In this document: positions 1 to 7,976 of the stretch, one piece after another
Position numbering within the stretch: position 1 is the stretch's first letter
Layout of the letters: the number at the start of each line of letters is the position of its first letter
NCBI GenBank assembly: GCA_964370605.1
Contig: CAYJJX010000030.1
Coordinates: forward strand, 1-18,554
Reading direction: 5' to 3'
Source: CAYJBH01 sp964370605
Lineage (GTDB): Bacteria > Bacillota > Clostridia > Oscillospirales > Ruminococcaceae
Length of the DNA stretch: 18,554 nucleotides
Translations under genes and position numbers: made by a program
Notes under the pieces: model-generated
The model's input: only the letters and a program-made list of their open reading frames with translations
What the model was told of the DNA's origin: nothing
Database searches by the model: none

Positions 1-2
1 CT

Positions 3-995
3 GACCGCTCAGTTCGGTCGATTCATACGACCTGCAAAAGTGCTCTTGACAGGGCGGTTGATGAGGGGTTGATTCGTTTAAATCCTACTGTCGGCTGTGT
101 ACTTCCGTCTAAAAAATCGCAAGAAATGCAGGTGCTAACCACCGAGGAGTTACAGAGGTTTCTAATCCAGGCTAAATATGAGGGATTTTATGAATTGTTC
201 TTGCTTGAACTAACGACCGGACTGCGCCGAGGTGAACTACTCTCGATTCAGTGGAGTGACATCAACTTTGATACTGGTGAGTTGAAAATATCTAAACAGG
301 TGTTGCGGATTGATGGCAAACTTACCGTGACAGAACCGAAAACTAAAGCTTCAATACGAACGATAATAATTCCACAAAGTGTGTGTGAGGTGCTTAAAAA
401 GCATAAAGAAATCAGCATTTCACGGTGGCTGTTCCCATCTCCACGATTAGAGGACACACCACTTGACCCAGCGTGGTGTCGACGTAAATTGCAAAAAATA
501 TTAGAACATGCAGGGTGCAAAAAGGTTAAATTCCATGAGTTGCGTCATACATTTTGCGTCGGTGCACTTGTCCATGGAATGGATGTGAAAACACTATCGA
601 CCATAATCGGTCACAAATCAGTAGCAACAACACTGGATGTTTATACTCATTCCACAGACGAACTACGCAAGCAAGCCGCAGAGCGGATTGACAGAGGATT
701 TGGGCGAGGTATTCAGTCGAGTGATGAAGTTGCACCACCCATCGAACTAAAGCCCGTAACAAGCACGTTTGAGCCGTATAAAGGCAAGAAACGCAAACCG
801 GGGACAGGGTGTATAAGTCAGATCAACAAAAACCTTTGGGAGGGTAGATATTCGCCAAGGTTGCCGAATGGCAAACGGCTTGCTCGAAATGTTTATGCAC
901 ACTCACTTGAAGAATGTGAGGATAAACTGAAAATATTAATATCCGAGATGAAAATTGAGCTTGCGGAACTACGGTCAGAATTTGCCCCGGATTAA
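3..995 (+). CDS. Tyrosine recombinase/integrase, 5' end cut by window edge
   Basis: Site-specific recombinase of the lambda-integrase family that excises or inserts a mobile element through a covalent tyrosine intermediate. The frame is open to the left edge (330 residues visible), so the TTG at 69 is not the real start. The first residues (RSIHTTCKSALDRAVDEGLI) are the end of the core-binding SAM-like domain. The catalytic domain is complete: Arg in TTGLRRGEL (about residue 75 of the fragment), Lys in EPKTKAS (about 113), HELRH (178-182), His in IIGHKS (204) and the nucleophile Tyr in DVYTH (214). After the usual end there are about 100 more residues. They include a segment (about 266-322; GTGCISQINKNLWEGRYSP, then NGKRLARNVYA) resembling the AP2-like arm-binding domain that normally lies at the N-terminus of such integrases. 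The gene points toward tRNA-Val, a typical attachment target. Family call is firm; the C-terminal domain is by recollection. Confidence 0.93.
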   Translation, partial: DRSVRSIHTTCKSALDRAVDEGLIRLNPTVGCVLPSKKSQEMQVLTTEELQRFLIQAKYEGFYELFLLELTTGLRRGELLSIQWSDINFDTGELKISKQVLRIDGKLTVTEPKTKASIRTIIIPQSVCEVLKKHKEISISRWLFPSPRLEDTPLDPAWCRRKLQKILEHAGCKKVKFHELRHTFCVGALVHGMDVKTLSTIIGHKSVATTLDVYTHSTDELRKQAAERIDRGFGRGIQSSDEVAPPIELKPVTSTFEPYKGKKRKPGTGCISQINKNLWEGRYSPRLPNGKRLARNVYAHSLEECEDKLKILISEMKIELAELRSEFAPD

Positions 996-1031
996 ACAAA
1001 GAAAACCACCCTATGTGATGCTCAGTATTTC

Positions 1032-1100
1032 GGCACGCATACAATGCATGCCCTACAAAAAACATTCGCATGACAAGGCGGGCGGATAAAGTATCCGCCC
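1032..1100. repeat. Paired palindromes of an intergenic repeat type
   Basis: Two stem-loops lie between the integrase and tRNA-Val. The first has arms 1032-1040 and 1044-1052 (9 bp with one mismatch, loop ACA). The second has perfect arms GGGCGGATA (1080-1088) and TATCCGCCC (1092-1100) with loop AAG, followed by CCTACAG. GC-rich palindromes of the form GGGCGGAT...ATCCGCCCCTACA are, as I recall, scattered through intergenic regions of Ruminococcaceae-type genomes. No T-tract follows on either strand, so neither is an ordinary terminator. Only one copy lies in this window, so its repeat status rests on memory. Confidence 0.5.
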
Positions 1101-1184
1101 CTACAGCGTAAACAACCAAAAAAACAAAATTTTTCCGTCTGTGGGATTTCATGTGGTCAAACCTTAATTTTTGTAGCTTCACAT

Positions 1185-1224
1185 AAAAAAGAAATGGCTT
1201 AAACGCACTGTTTAAGCCATTTCT

Positions 1225-1225
<1 letters not shown>
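1185..1225 (-). terminator. Rho-independent terminator of tRNA-Val
   Basis: On the minus strand a perfect 15-bp stem (arms 1211-1225 and 1189-1203, 7-nt loop) is followed by six T residues (1185-1190 on the plus strand read AAAAAA). It begins at the final A of the tRNA CCA end, so the mature 3' end and the terminator stem share a base. Confidence 0.9.
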
Positions 1226-1301
<76 letters not shown>

Positions 1302-1321
1302 GTTTTTGAAGTACGTATAAT

Positions 1322-1350
1322 ATTATATCATACTACTTCAAAAAGGTAAA
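1322..1350 (-). promoter_or_regulatory. Promoter of tRNA-Val
   Basis: Minus-strand -35 TTTACC (1345-1350), 17-bp spacer, -10 TATAAT (1322-1327). The predicted start is about 15 nt before the tRNA 5' end at 1301. The -35 matches consensus at four of six positions and the -10 is perfect. Confidence 0.75.
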
Positions 1351-1417
1351 GTCTTTTTCATGATTTTATTGTGGTTTTTTTGATTTGCGGATGTATTCCA
1401 GATGCTATGCAAGGACA

Positions 1418-1588
1418 TCACTCTTTTTCTCTACGGAGCTCTTGAAGTTGATATTCAAGATTGCCGCGTATTGCTTTGATATACTGCTCGCGCAGTTGTT
1501 GTTGTTCTTTCTTTTCCTCTTCGGTCAGCTCTGTTTCCTTCTCTTTGCGAGCCAGTTCTGATATTCTGTCCAGTTGAGCTTTTTCCAT
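1418..1588 (-). CDS. DUF896/YnzC-like small cytosolic protein
   Basis: A 56-residue protein beginning MEKAQLDRISELARKEKE, then LTEEEKKEQQQLREQYI and RGNLEYQL. It matches the DUF896 (UPF0291, B. subtilis YnzC) pattern: a charged helical hairpin whose second helix starts at the TEEEK-Q-LR-EY motif. Family members are 50-80 residues, almost confined to Bacillota, and their role is poorly known (some are linked to stress or SOS operons). The start is the only ATG. An AAAGGA site lies 12 nt upstream, rather far, and the galM stop is 27 nt upstream, so it is probably the last gene of that operon. It is very rich in Glu, Lys and Gln with no membrane segment. I saw no convincing terminator after it. 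The family call is good; no specific function can be given. Confidence 0.85.
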   Translation of the reverse strand: MEKAQLDRISELARKEKETELTEEEKKEQQQLREQYIKAIRGNLEYQLQELRREKE

Positions 1589-1615
1589 ATTTATGACCGG
1601 TCCTTTCTTCTTTAC

Positions 1616-2674
1616 TTATTCCTTAAACGGATCACCTACGCCGAATTCAAACACGGTGATATGGTGATATGGGCTTTGCGGTGTTACCGTAACATCCGGA
1701 AACCCTTCCATGTCAGGTCCGCCGGGGAAATAGCCGGTTTCGAGACAAAGTCCTGCATTTTTTTGATATACATGCCCGTCCTTACCAACAATATTATCGA
1801 TCTTATTTCCGGTGTAGAGCTGCATTCCAGGTTTAGTAGTCACGACGCTCATGTTTCGTCCGCTGTCAGGGCTGTAAAGCACGGCGGCAACGTCGAAACT
1901 TTTCTCTTTTTTCAAAACAAAGTTATTGTCATAACCTCCGAAATTCTGAATCTGAGGCTCTTTGGACTCAATGTCGCTGCCAATTTTTTTCGGCGTTCTG
2001 AAATCAAATGCAGTGCCGGTTACCGGAAGATAGCCACCCGTCGGGACACACTCGCTATCATTTTCGGTTATCCGATCGGCATTTATCTTTAAATAGTGGT
2101 TGAGCACATTGCCATTTGCATGACCGTTCAGATTGAAGTAGCTGTGGTTTGTGAAGTTGGCGATGGTTTTTGCATCGCAGGTCGCATTATACTCCATAAT
2201 TAATTTATCGTCTTCGGTGAGGCAGTAGGTGACCGTGATTTCCATGTTAGCCGGAAAACCGCCGTCGCCGTCAGGGCTGGTGAGTTTGAATATCAGGCGA
2301 TCATTTTCGACCTTCACATCAAATGTTTTATGACTAAAACGAGCCGACCCACCGTGAAGTGTATTGTTACCGTCATTTTTGTCTAGCTTATACATTGTCT
2401 TATCGAGGTAGAATGCTCCGCCGCCAATGCGATTGGCATAGCGTCCGATGAACGCGCCAAAGTAGGACTCGCCATCTTCGTACTGAGGTTGCGTGTCATA
2501 ACCCAAGACAATATCGCCGAAATCGCCATAGAGGTTTTTTGTTCTAATAGAGGTTATGGTGGCGCCATAGGCTATTGCTGTAATACTGGTTCCATTATCG
2601 TTCTCTAAGGTATAAGCTAATAGATCCTCACCGTTTTCGTTCAACCCGAAAAACTCGGCCTTATATTCTTTCAT
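1616..2674 (-). CDS. galM: Aldose 1-epimerase (mutarotase)
   Basis: Cytosolic enzyme that interconverts alpha and beta anomers of galactose or glucose, the first step of the Leloir route after lactose cleavage. At 352 residues it has family length. Visible motifs are GAFIGRYANRI (73-83), NNTLHGG with H107, FTNHSYFNLNG with H177 (expected general acid), GGYDNNF with D249, and CLETGYFPGGPD with E312 (expected general base). All canonical catalytic positions are therefore present, in contrast to the degenerate glycosidase upstream. The start ATG has AAAGGA 11 nt upstream. It begins 29 nt after the GH2 stop, so the two are very likely co-transcribed. Sugar specificity cannot be read from the sequence. 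Confidence 0.95.
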   Translation of the reverse strand: MKEYKAEFFGLNENGEDLLAYTLENDNGTSITAIAYGATITSIRTKNLYGDFGDIVLGYDTQPQYEDGESYFGAFIGRYANRIGGGAFYLDKTMYKLDKNDGNNTLHGGSARFSHKTFDVKVENDRLIFKLTSPDGDGGFPANMEITVTYCLTEDDKLIMEYNATCDAKTIANFTNHSYFNLNGHANGNVLNHYLKINADRITENDSECVPTGGYLPVTGTAFDFRTPKKIGSDIESKEPQIQNFGGYDNNFVLKKEKSFDVAAVLYSPDSGRNMSVVTTKPGMQLYTGNKIDNIVGKDGHVYQKNAGLCLETGYFPGGPDMEGFPDVTVTPQSPYHHITVFEFGVGDPFKE

Positions 2675-2703
2675 GGTCGTTCGTTCCTTTCTTTTTAGCT
2701 TCG

Positions 2704-5580
2704 CTACTTTTTCGTTATTTTCATGTTTATACTGAGGTTATAGCTATCCGCCTTTGCGAGGTTTGGGTTTTTCAGATATATTGCCGGCGAAAGAGGCTCA
2801 CCGATTCCGGAATTCACAGCATCAAGATTCACTGTCATTCTGTCGCCTATCGGCGGCGCTTGAGGTGTAGCCTCTTCCAGGGATTTTTTAGTGTACGGGT
2901 GCACCGACATGTCAAATGGTCGGTTACCGGAGCGTATCAGCATCATCATAGCATTTTGGTTATGATTTCCGACGAGCATCAACCATTCGGTTGCATGACG
3001 ATTGGCATTATCTTGGGGTCTTGAATAGTCGACACATAATTCGTTTGCTTCTCCATGCACAAGAACCGGAATAGCCGCTTCTTTTCTGTCTATATAATTT
3101 TCACCCGGGCCAAGTGCAAACGTCGCAAGGTCGCTAAGGATTGGGGTTGTTTCAAAGGTCAATCCAAGGCGCTGGACATCATATGCGGACTGTGCGGAAA
3201 AGTCGATCTGCAATTCCCCTTCATGGGTACAGCTATAGTCGATCGACAGTCGTCTGATTCCGTCAGCGGCAAACTGTGCCGATATTCGATTTCCTAAAGT
3301 AGTGATGTTTTTCAATGTGACGCTCTGCTCTGCCACACGCCAAAATCCCACTCGCAACACTTTTTTTATACGATCCGACAGTTCGGTGCAAAGATCGTTG
3401 TCGTTGGCGACTCTACTGAGCTGAGGACGTATGGGGGAGGATAGAAATTCAAATCCATCGTATTCGATCGCAGTCAGAAACCCGCTCTGCTTATCGATTT
3501 TATATCGCAATCCGCCTCGTTCTAACAAGAAACAATCATCCAGTTCATGAGGAACTACAATTCCGCAAGGTGGCAGGTCTGAGCGAGGTTTAAGCCTTGT
3601 GTAGGTGAAGCACACATTGCGATGTGATTCGCTCCAATCATAACGACGCGCGTCAATTACGTTGACAACAAGATCGGTCGCCTTGTCGGTACTCACCGAA
3701 TTGTATGAAATGTCGAAGGTGTGCGACTCACCAAGCTTTATGGCAGGCAAAGACACCGTTTCACTCTGTCGAGCCAGACCGTCAAGACGAAGCTCCCATC
3801 CAATCTGAAAGTCTTGGAGTGCCTGTGAGGCAAAGTTGTTATATACTGAAACTTTTGAGCCATCAAGAGCAATCGCTACCGGACTGTAGCATTGTTTGAC
3901 TTCAAAAGCGGTTGGATAAGGGGTGAGGTCGTGCCGAAGTATTCCACCCTCGCCAAAAACATGATGTGTTTCGCCGTCAAAAAACGCTAACTCGACACAG
4001 TTGCATATAAATATTCCTGCAAAGGAATCCTGCTCCCTGAGGGCGTCGACATATTTTTTTATTCTCGATAATCCGTTTGTTGTTCTACCGCCGATGTTCT
4101 GCAAGATTATGGGGGTAGCGTGGGTTTTTTCGAGTTTATTCAGTGCCTTGATATTGTTTGCTTCATAGCAACTTAATGTTTCACCCTCGATGGGCCTTGT
4201 ATCGTCCAACTTTTTCATCAGCTGATATAGTGAGGAGGAAATTCGAGGTGGGTTGTCACCGAGTGCCCATGCAACAATCGAAGGGTGATTTTTGAGTCGG
4301 CAGTACATCGACAAAAGCCGGTCGTGGCAGAAACCTGATAATTGATCAGAGGTAAAAGCCTTGATATCGGGACAGACTGACATTTGTGAGACTACCAACA
4401 TTCCAAGCCGATCACACAGGTCATAGAAAAGGTCACAGGCAGGCTGAGTCAACCAAATAGCGTTGATGTTACACCGCTTTAGCAGCGAGATGGTTTTGGT
4501 TATCGATTCTTGATTAGAGTTTCTGCCGTTTATAGAATCCCATTCGGTATAATTTATGCCGCGCATTTTCACAGCATTTCTGTTTAACAGCAGTTGCGAA
4601 GCACCTTGCGGCGTCTTCTTTATCGTAATTTCACGGAATCCGACAGATGCAGAACGAAGGTCGAGGGTGTTTCCGCTTGTGTCTTGAAGATAGAGCACCA
4701 GACGGTAGAGGTAAGGCGTCTCGTCACTCCATAAATGAACATCTGACAGCTCAATTTCAAACCGAAGTTTAAGCGTCTCCACCGTTCGGACGATGCTGAG
4801 CATGGTGTCTTGTCCTTTTCCGACAATTACCCCACTCGTGTTATAAAGCAGTCCCCAGAGTTCCATCGCCTCAAGCTCTGCGCTGGCGATGATTTCGGCA
4901 TCTACGAAAAGTCGACCGCCGCTCTCGGTGAGTTCGGTGGTGAGACAGTAGTTTTCAAGCCGAAAAATCGGCTCGCCGCACAGCCATACGCTGCGAAAAA
5001 TGCCGAAAAGCCTCGGTAGATCGCTATCTTCAAAACAACTTGCATAGCTGAAGCGATAGACGATGACGGTGAGATGATTTTCACCGATCATGGCAAAATC
5101 GGCTATACTGAAACGATGACCGTCGTATGAGGACTGGCAAAATCCAACACTACTGCCGTTAAAAAAGATCTCGGCACAAGCACCGATGCCGTCGAATCGC
5201 AGGAAGAGCTCTCGCTCCATCATGGTGGTTGTAACATCTATGGTGCGATGATAGACGCAGACCGAGTTTTCCTGTTCGATTCTCGGAAATGGATTATTTA
5301 TAATTTGCGCCTCGTCCGACAGTCTGCCGAGGGCAATTCTATCGCTCGGAACCAGTATTTTTTCCGAGACGGAAAAGTCTTTGATCAGCTCGATGCCGTC
5401 CGGCATCATCTTGATTGTGGGATAGAAAAAAAAGTCCCATTCACCGTCCAGACATAGATAATGAGGGCTGACGACGCTGTCTCTTGCGTCGCCAACCGTG
5501 TCATATCCAAAGCCGACTGCGTTTGATGGGAGACGATTTTGGTGTATAAAGTCAGGATCTGTGAATGGCGGTTGTGGCAT
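2704..5580 (-). CDS. GH2 (LacZ-type) protein lacking both catalytic glutamates
   Basis: A 958-residue protein with the GH2 layout: sugar-binding domain (about 40-205, LDGEWDFFFYP, LFLRFDGIGACAEIFFNG, GIFRSVWL), Ig-like domain (about 210-320, WSDETPYLYRL, VGFREI), TIM barrel (about 330-570, VKMRGINYTEWD, NHPSIVAWALG, TPYPTAFEVKQCY), and C-terminal beta-galactosidase small-chain-like domain (about 680-950). Against E. coli LacZ, the acid/base Glu of LGNES is N443 (ALGDNPP), the nucleophile of LCEYAH is N495 (ILQNIGG), and the DEANIETHG segment has become SQMSVCPDI. The reading frame is intact and the fold residues are kept, so this is a conserved pseudo-enzyme or an enzyme with another chemistry, not ordinary decay. 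I chose the ATG at 5580 (AAAAGGA upstream); the longer frame would run into serA. It has no signal peptide. It lies 23 nt after serA and before galM. Confidence 0.85.
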   Translation of the reverse strand: MPQPPFTDPDFIHQNRLPSNAVGFGYDTVGDARDSVVSPHYLCLDGEWDFFFYPTIKMMPDGIELIKDFSVSEKILVPSDRIALGRLSDEAQIINNPFPRIEQENSVCVYHRTIDVTTTMMERELFLRFDGIGACAEIFFNGSSVGFCQSSYDGHRFSIADFAMIGENHLTVIVYRFSYASCFEDSDLPRLFGIFRSVWLCGEPIFRLENYCLTTELTESGGRLFVDAEIIASAELEAMELWGLLYNTSGVIVGKGQDTMLSIVRTVETLKLRFEIELSDVHLWSDETPYLYRLVLYLQDTSGNTLDLRSASVGFREITIKKTPQGASQLLLNRNAVKMRGINYTEWDSINGRNSNQESITKTISLLKRCNINAIWLTQPACDLFYDLCDRLGMLVVSQMSVCPDIKAFTSDQLSGFCHDRLLSMYCRLKNHPSIVAWALGDNPPRISSSLYQLMKKLDDTRPIEGETLSCYEANNIKALNKLEKTHATPIILQNIGGRTTNGLSRIKKYVDALREQDSFAGIFICNCVELAFFDGETHHVFGEGGILRHDLTPYPTAFEVKQCYSPVAIALDGSKVSVYNNFASQALQDFQIGWELRLDGLARQSETVSLPAIKLGESHTFDISYNSVSTDKATDLVVNVIDARRYDWSESHRNVCFTYTRLKPRSDLPPCGIVVPHELDDCFLLERGGLRYKIDKQSGFLTAIEYDGFEFLSSPIRPQLSRVANDNDLCTELSDRIKKVLRVGFWRVAEQSVTLKNITTLGNRISAQFAADGIRRLSIDYSCTHEGELQIDFSAQSAYDVQRLGLTFETTPILSDLATFALGPGENYIDRKEAAIPVLVHGEANELCVDYSRPQDNANRHATEWLMLVGNHNQNAMMMLIRSGNRPFDMSVHPYTKKSLEEATPQAPPIGDRMTVNLDAVNSGIGEPLSPAIYLKNPNLAKADSYNLSINMKITKK

Positions 5581-5603
5581 CGTTGTGCTTTTTCCTTTTA
5601 TTC

Positions 5604-6776
5604 TCAGATGTTGCAGATGATTCTGGCGCGAAGTACGCCGTCGATAGAGGTAAGTCTTTCTATAACACTCTCGTCGACTGAACATGGGACGTCTAAAACT
5701 GTGTATGCAACATCCCCACGGCTCTTGTTGACGAGGTTGTCGATGTTTAGTCCCGCCTCGCCCGCAAGTCCGGTGATGGCGGAGAGCATACCGCTCTTAT
5801 TTTCGTTGAATATACAAATACGAGTGCCTTCAAATGGATCGAGTGGAACATTCGGCATGTTGACACTGTTCTTAATTTCACCGTATTTCAGGTATCCTTT
5901 GGTCTGTCCCACCGCCATGACAGCGCAGTTTTCTTCGCTTTCGGGGGTGGAGGCACCAAGATGAGGTATCGCCAAAACTCCCGGCACATCGATGAGCTCA
6001 TCGGTGGGGAAGTCGGTAATATACCCACCCAGCTTTCCGCTGGAAAGGGCCGATATGATGTCGGCATTTACGGCGAGGTCGCCGCGCGCCAGATTGATGA
6101 TCCGTGCACCATCTTTCATCTTGTTCAAAAGCTCCTTGTTCACAAAGCCTTTAGTGTCTTTGTTGACCGGAAGATGAAGCGAAAGAAAGTCACAGTCGTT
6201 CAAAAGGTCGGCAAGGTTGGCGCAAGGTTTCACGCTTCTTGACAGGTTCCAAGCCGCCTGCACCGAGATGAACGGATCATATCCATAGACCTCCATGCCG
6301 AGATGTACCGCCGCATTGGCGACCAGCACGCCGATGGCACCAAGTCCGATTATTCCGAGTTTTTTGCCTCCGATTTCGGGGCCGACAAAACGGCTCTTGC
6401 CTTTTTCTACCAGCGCCGGAACCTCGTCGCCTTTGCCTTTGAGCGTTTTTGCCCAAACGACACCGTCGCCGAGATTTCGACAACCGGCTATCAAAGCCGC
6501 GATGGTCAGCTCTTTAACTGCATTAGCATTTGCACCGGGGGTGTTGAAAACCACGATACCTTTTTTGGTGCAGTCCTCTACCGGAATGTTGTTATATCCC
6601 GCGCCGGCACGAGCGATGCAGAGCAGTTCGTCCTGCAACTCGTCGGTGGCTATCTTGCTACTGCGCACAAGTATGGCATGAGGATTTTCCTCTTCATCGC
6701 CCACCACAAAGTGCGGGGGTTGCATTGCGATGAGACCTTTATCGCTGATACTATTACGAGTTTTTACTCTATACAT
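5604..6776 (-). CDS. serA: D-3-phosphoglycerate dehydrogenase
   Basis: Oxidises 3-phosphoglycerate to 3-phosphohydroxypyruvate with NAD, the committed step of serine synthesis. The 390 residues show the D-2-hydroxyacid dehydrogenase fold: RAGAGYNNI (56-64), Rossmann motif GLGAIG (144-149) ending in YD (166-167), catalytic Arg231 in NLARGDLAV, acidic residues in TDFPTDEL (254-261), and His272 in IPHLGAST. A C-terminal ACT domain (about 320-388, beginning RICIFNENKSGMLSAITGL) suggests serine feedback control. The ATG at 6776 overlaps the serC stop by 8 nt and has AAGGAG 10 nt upstream inside serC; the TTG at 6785 is less likely. It is the compact type with one ACT domain and no extra intervening domain. 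Translational coupling with serC is expected. Confidence 0.96.
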   Translation of the reverse strand: MYRVKTRNSISDKGLIAMQPPHFVVGDEEENPHAILVRSSKIATDELQDELLCIARAGAGYNNIPVEDCTKKGIVVFNTPGANANAVKELTIAALIAGCRNLGDGVVWAKTLKGKGDEVPALVEKGKSRFVGPEIGGKKLGIIGLGAIGVLVANAAVHLGMEVYGYDPFISVQAAWNLSRSVKPCANLADLLNDCDFLSLHLPVNKDTKGFVNKELLNKMKDGARIINLARGDLAVNADIISALSSGKLGGYITDFPTDELIDVPGVLAIPHLGASTPESEENCAVMAVGQTKGYLKYGEIKNSVNMPNVPLDPFEGTRICIFNENKSGMLSAITGLAGEAGLNIDNLVNKSRGDVAYTVLDVPCSVDESVIERLTSIDGVLRARIICNI

Positions 6777-7848
6777 TACGCTCAAACTCCTTTATGAATT
6801 CTACTAGCGCGTTTATTCCCTCAGACGGCATGGCATTATAGATCGAGGCTCTCATGCCGCCGACAAGTCGGTGACCTTTGAGATTGACCAATCCTGCCTT
6901 TTCCGCCTCGCTACAAAAACGTTTGTCCAGTTCTGCATCACCGGAGGTAAAGGTGACGTTCATCAGGCTACGACAGTCGGGGCGCACCGGATTGCTGAAC
7001 AGCGAGCTGTTGTCGATACACTCGTAGAGCATTGCCGCCTTGTCCTGATTTTGCTTTGCCATTTTTTCAAGACCGCCGACGGTATTCTGTACCCAATCGG
7101 CGACAAGTCCTGCGACATAGATGGCGAAGGTAGGCGGAGTATTGACCATGCTGTTTGACTTGACATATGTATTATAGTTTTGCATGATTGGCAGACTGTC
7201 AGGACTGCGGGAAAGCAGATTTTTGTCGATGATAACAATAGCAAATCCTGCCGGTGCCATATTTTTTTGTGCTCCGGCGTAGATGAGACCGAAACGGGAA
7301 ATGTCGATCGGCTCACTCATGATACAGCTACTGAAATCGGCAACGAGCGGAACTTCGCCGCATTGAGGTAGATCGGTGAATTTTGTTCCGAATATTGTAT
7401 TGTTGTAGCAGATATGAAGATAGTCGCTACCCTCACTCGGCTTGATTTTGGACATGTCGGGAATGTAGGTGAAGTTTTTATCTTCTGAGCTGGCGATGAT
7501 ATTGACCTCGGTCAGCTTTTTAGCCGCCTTAGCCGCCTTACCACTGAATTCTCCTGTGACAACATAATCTGCTTTGCCGTTTACCGTAAGGTTTGCGGCA
7601 AGCATATCAAACTGCATCGAGGCACCGCCTTGGATAAAGAGTACCTCATGGCTTGACGGAACATTCAAAACATCGATAATACGCTGTTTTGTATCGTTGA
7701 AGATCTTGTCATAGACAGGACTGCGGTGGCTCATCTCCATGACCGATTGACCACTGTCTTTATAGCAAAGCAGGTCTGCTTGAACCTGCTCCAACACTGC
7801 AAGCGGTAGCTGTGAAGGTCCCGCCGAAAAGTTATAAACTCTGTTCAT
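6769..7848 (-). CDS. serC: Phosphoserine aminotransferase
   Basis: PLP enzyme that transaminates 3-phosphohydroxypyruvate to phosphoserine (and the related pyridoxine-pathway substrate in some bacteria). It has 359 residues, the family length, from the ATG at 7848 (MNRVYNFSAGPSQLP, the conserved N-terminus). An earlier in-frame TTG at 7881 would add residues not found in the family. Visible motifs are EMSHRS (38-43), FIQGGASMQFDMLAANL (71-87, cofactor phosphate region), ADFSSCIMS (170-178), and the PLP lysine K195 in YAGAQKNMAPAG. The C-terminus VGGMRASIYNAMP carries the conserved substrate-binding Arg. AAAGGG lies upstream. serA overlaps its 3' end, so the two form one unit. SerB is not in the window. 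Confidence 0.97.
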   Translation of the reverse strand: MNRVYNFSAGPSQLPLAVLEQVQADLLCYKDSGQSVMEMSHRSPVYDKIFNDTKQRIIDVLNVPSSHEVLFIQGGASMQFDMLAANLTVNGKADYVVTGEFSGKAAKAAKKLTEVNIIASSEDKNFTYIPDMSKIKPSEGSDYLHICYNNTIFGTKFTDLPQCGEVPLVADFSSCIMSEPIDISRFGLIYAGAQKNMAPAGFAIVIIDKNLLSRSPDSLPIMQNYNTYVKSNSMVNTPPTFAIYVAGLVADWVQNTVGGLEKMAKQNQDKAAMLYECIDNSSLFSNPVRPDCRSLMNVTFTSGDAELDKRFCSEAEKAGLVNLKGHRLVGGMRASIYNAMPSEGINALVEFIKEFERNV

Positions 7849-7901
7849 TACAGTTAATGTCCCTTTCTTTAGATATTTCAAAAACCCATATAAAAGGTGT
7901 T

Positions 7902-7936
7902 GTGCCGAGGTTATTGTGTTGCAAAAATCTCGGCAC
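7902..7936. other. Stem-loop between gpmI and serC
   Basis: Perfect 8-bp arms GTGCCGAG (7902-7909) and CTCGGCAC (7929-7936) enclose 19 nt, in the 128-nt gap between the gpmI stop and the serC start. Neither strand has a T-tract directly after it, so it is not a textbook terminator. It might be a weak terminator, an RNA-processing site or an operator. I found no good promoter for serC here and no T-box features. Confidence 0.4.
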
Positions 7937-7976
7937 TTGTTTCAAATCTTCGTTTGTGAGTGTCGTGTGAGATATG

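Noticed and set aside
5581..5685. 35-residue N-terminal extension of the GH2 frame
   Set aside because: It overlaps the end of serA, is Arg-rich and unlike any GH2 N-terminus. The ATG at 5580 has an AAAAGGA site upstream.
6295..6797. Plus-strand open frames antisense to serA
   Set aside because: They arise from codon bias of serA. SerA itself has complete motifs on the minus strand.
7849..7976. T-box or other amino-acid riboswitch before serC
   Set aside because: The gap is only 128 nt and has no T-box sequence or anti-terminator arrangement, just one simple stem.
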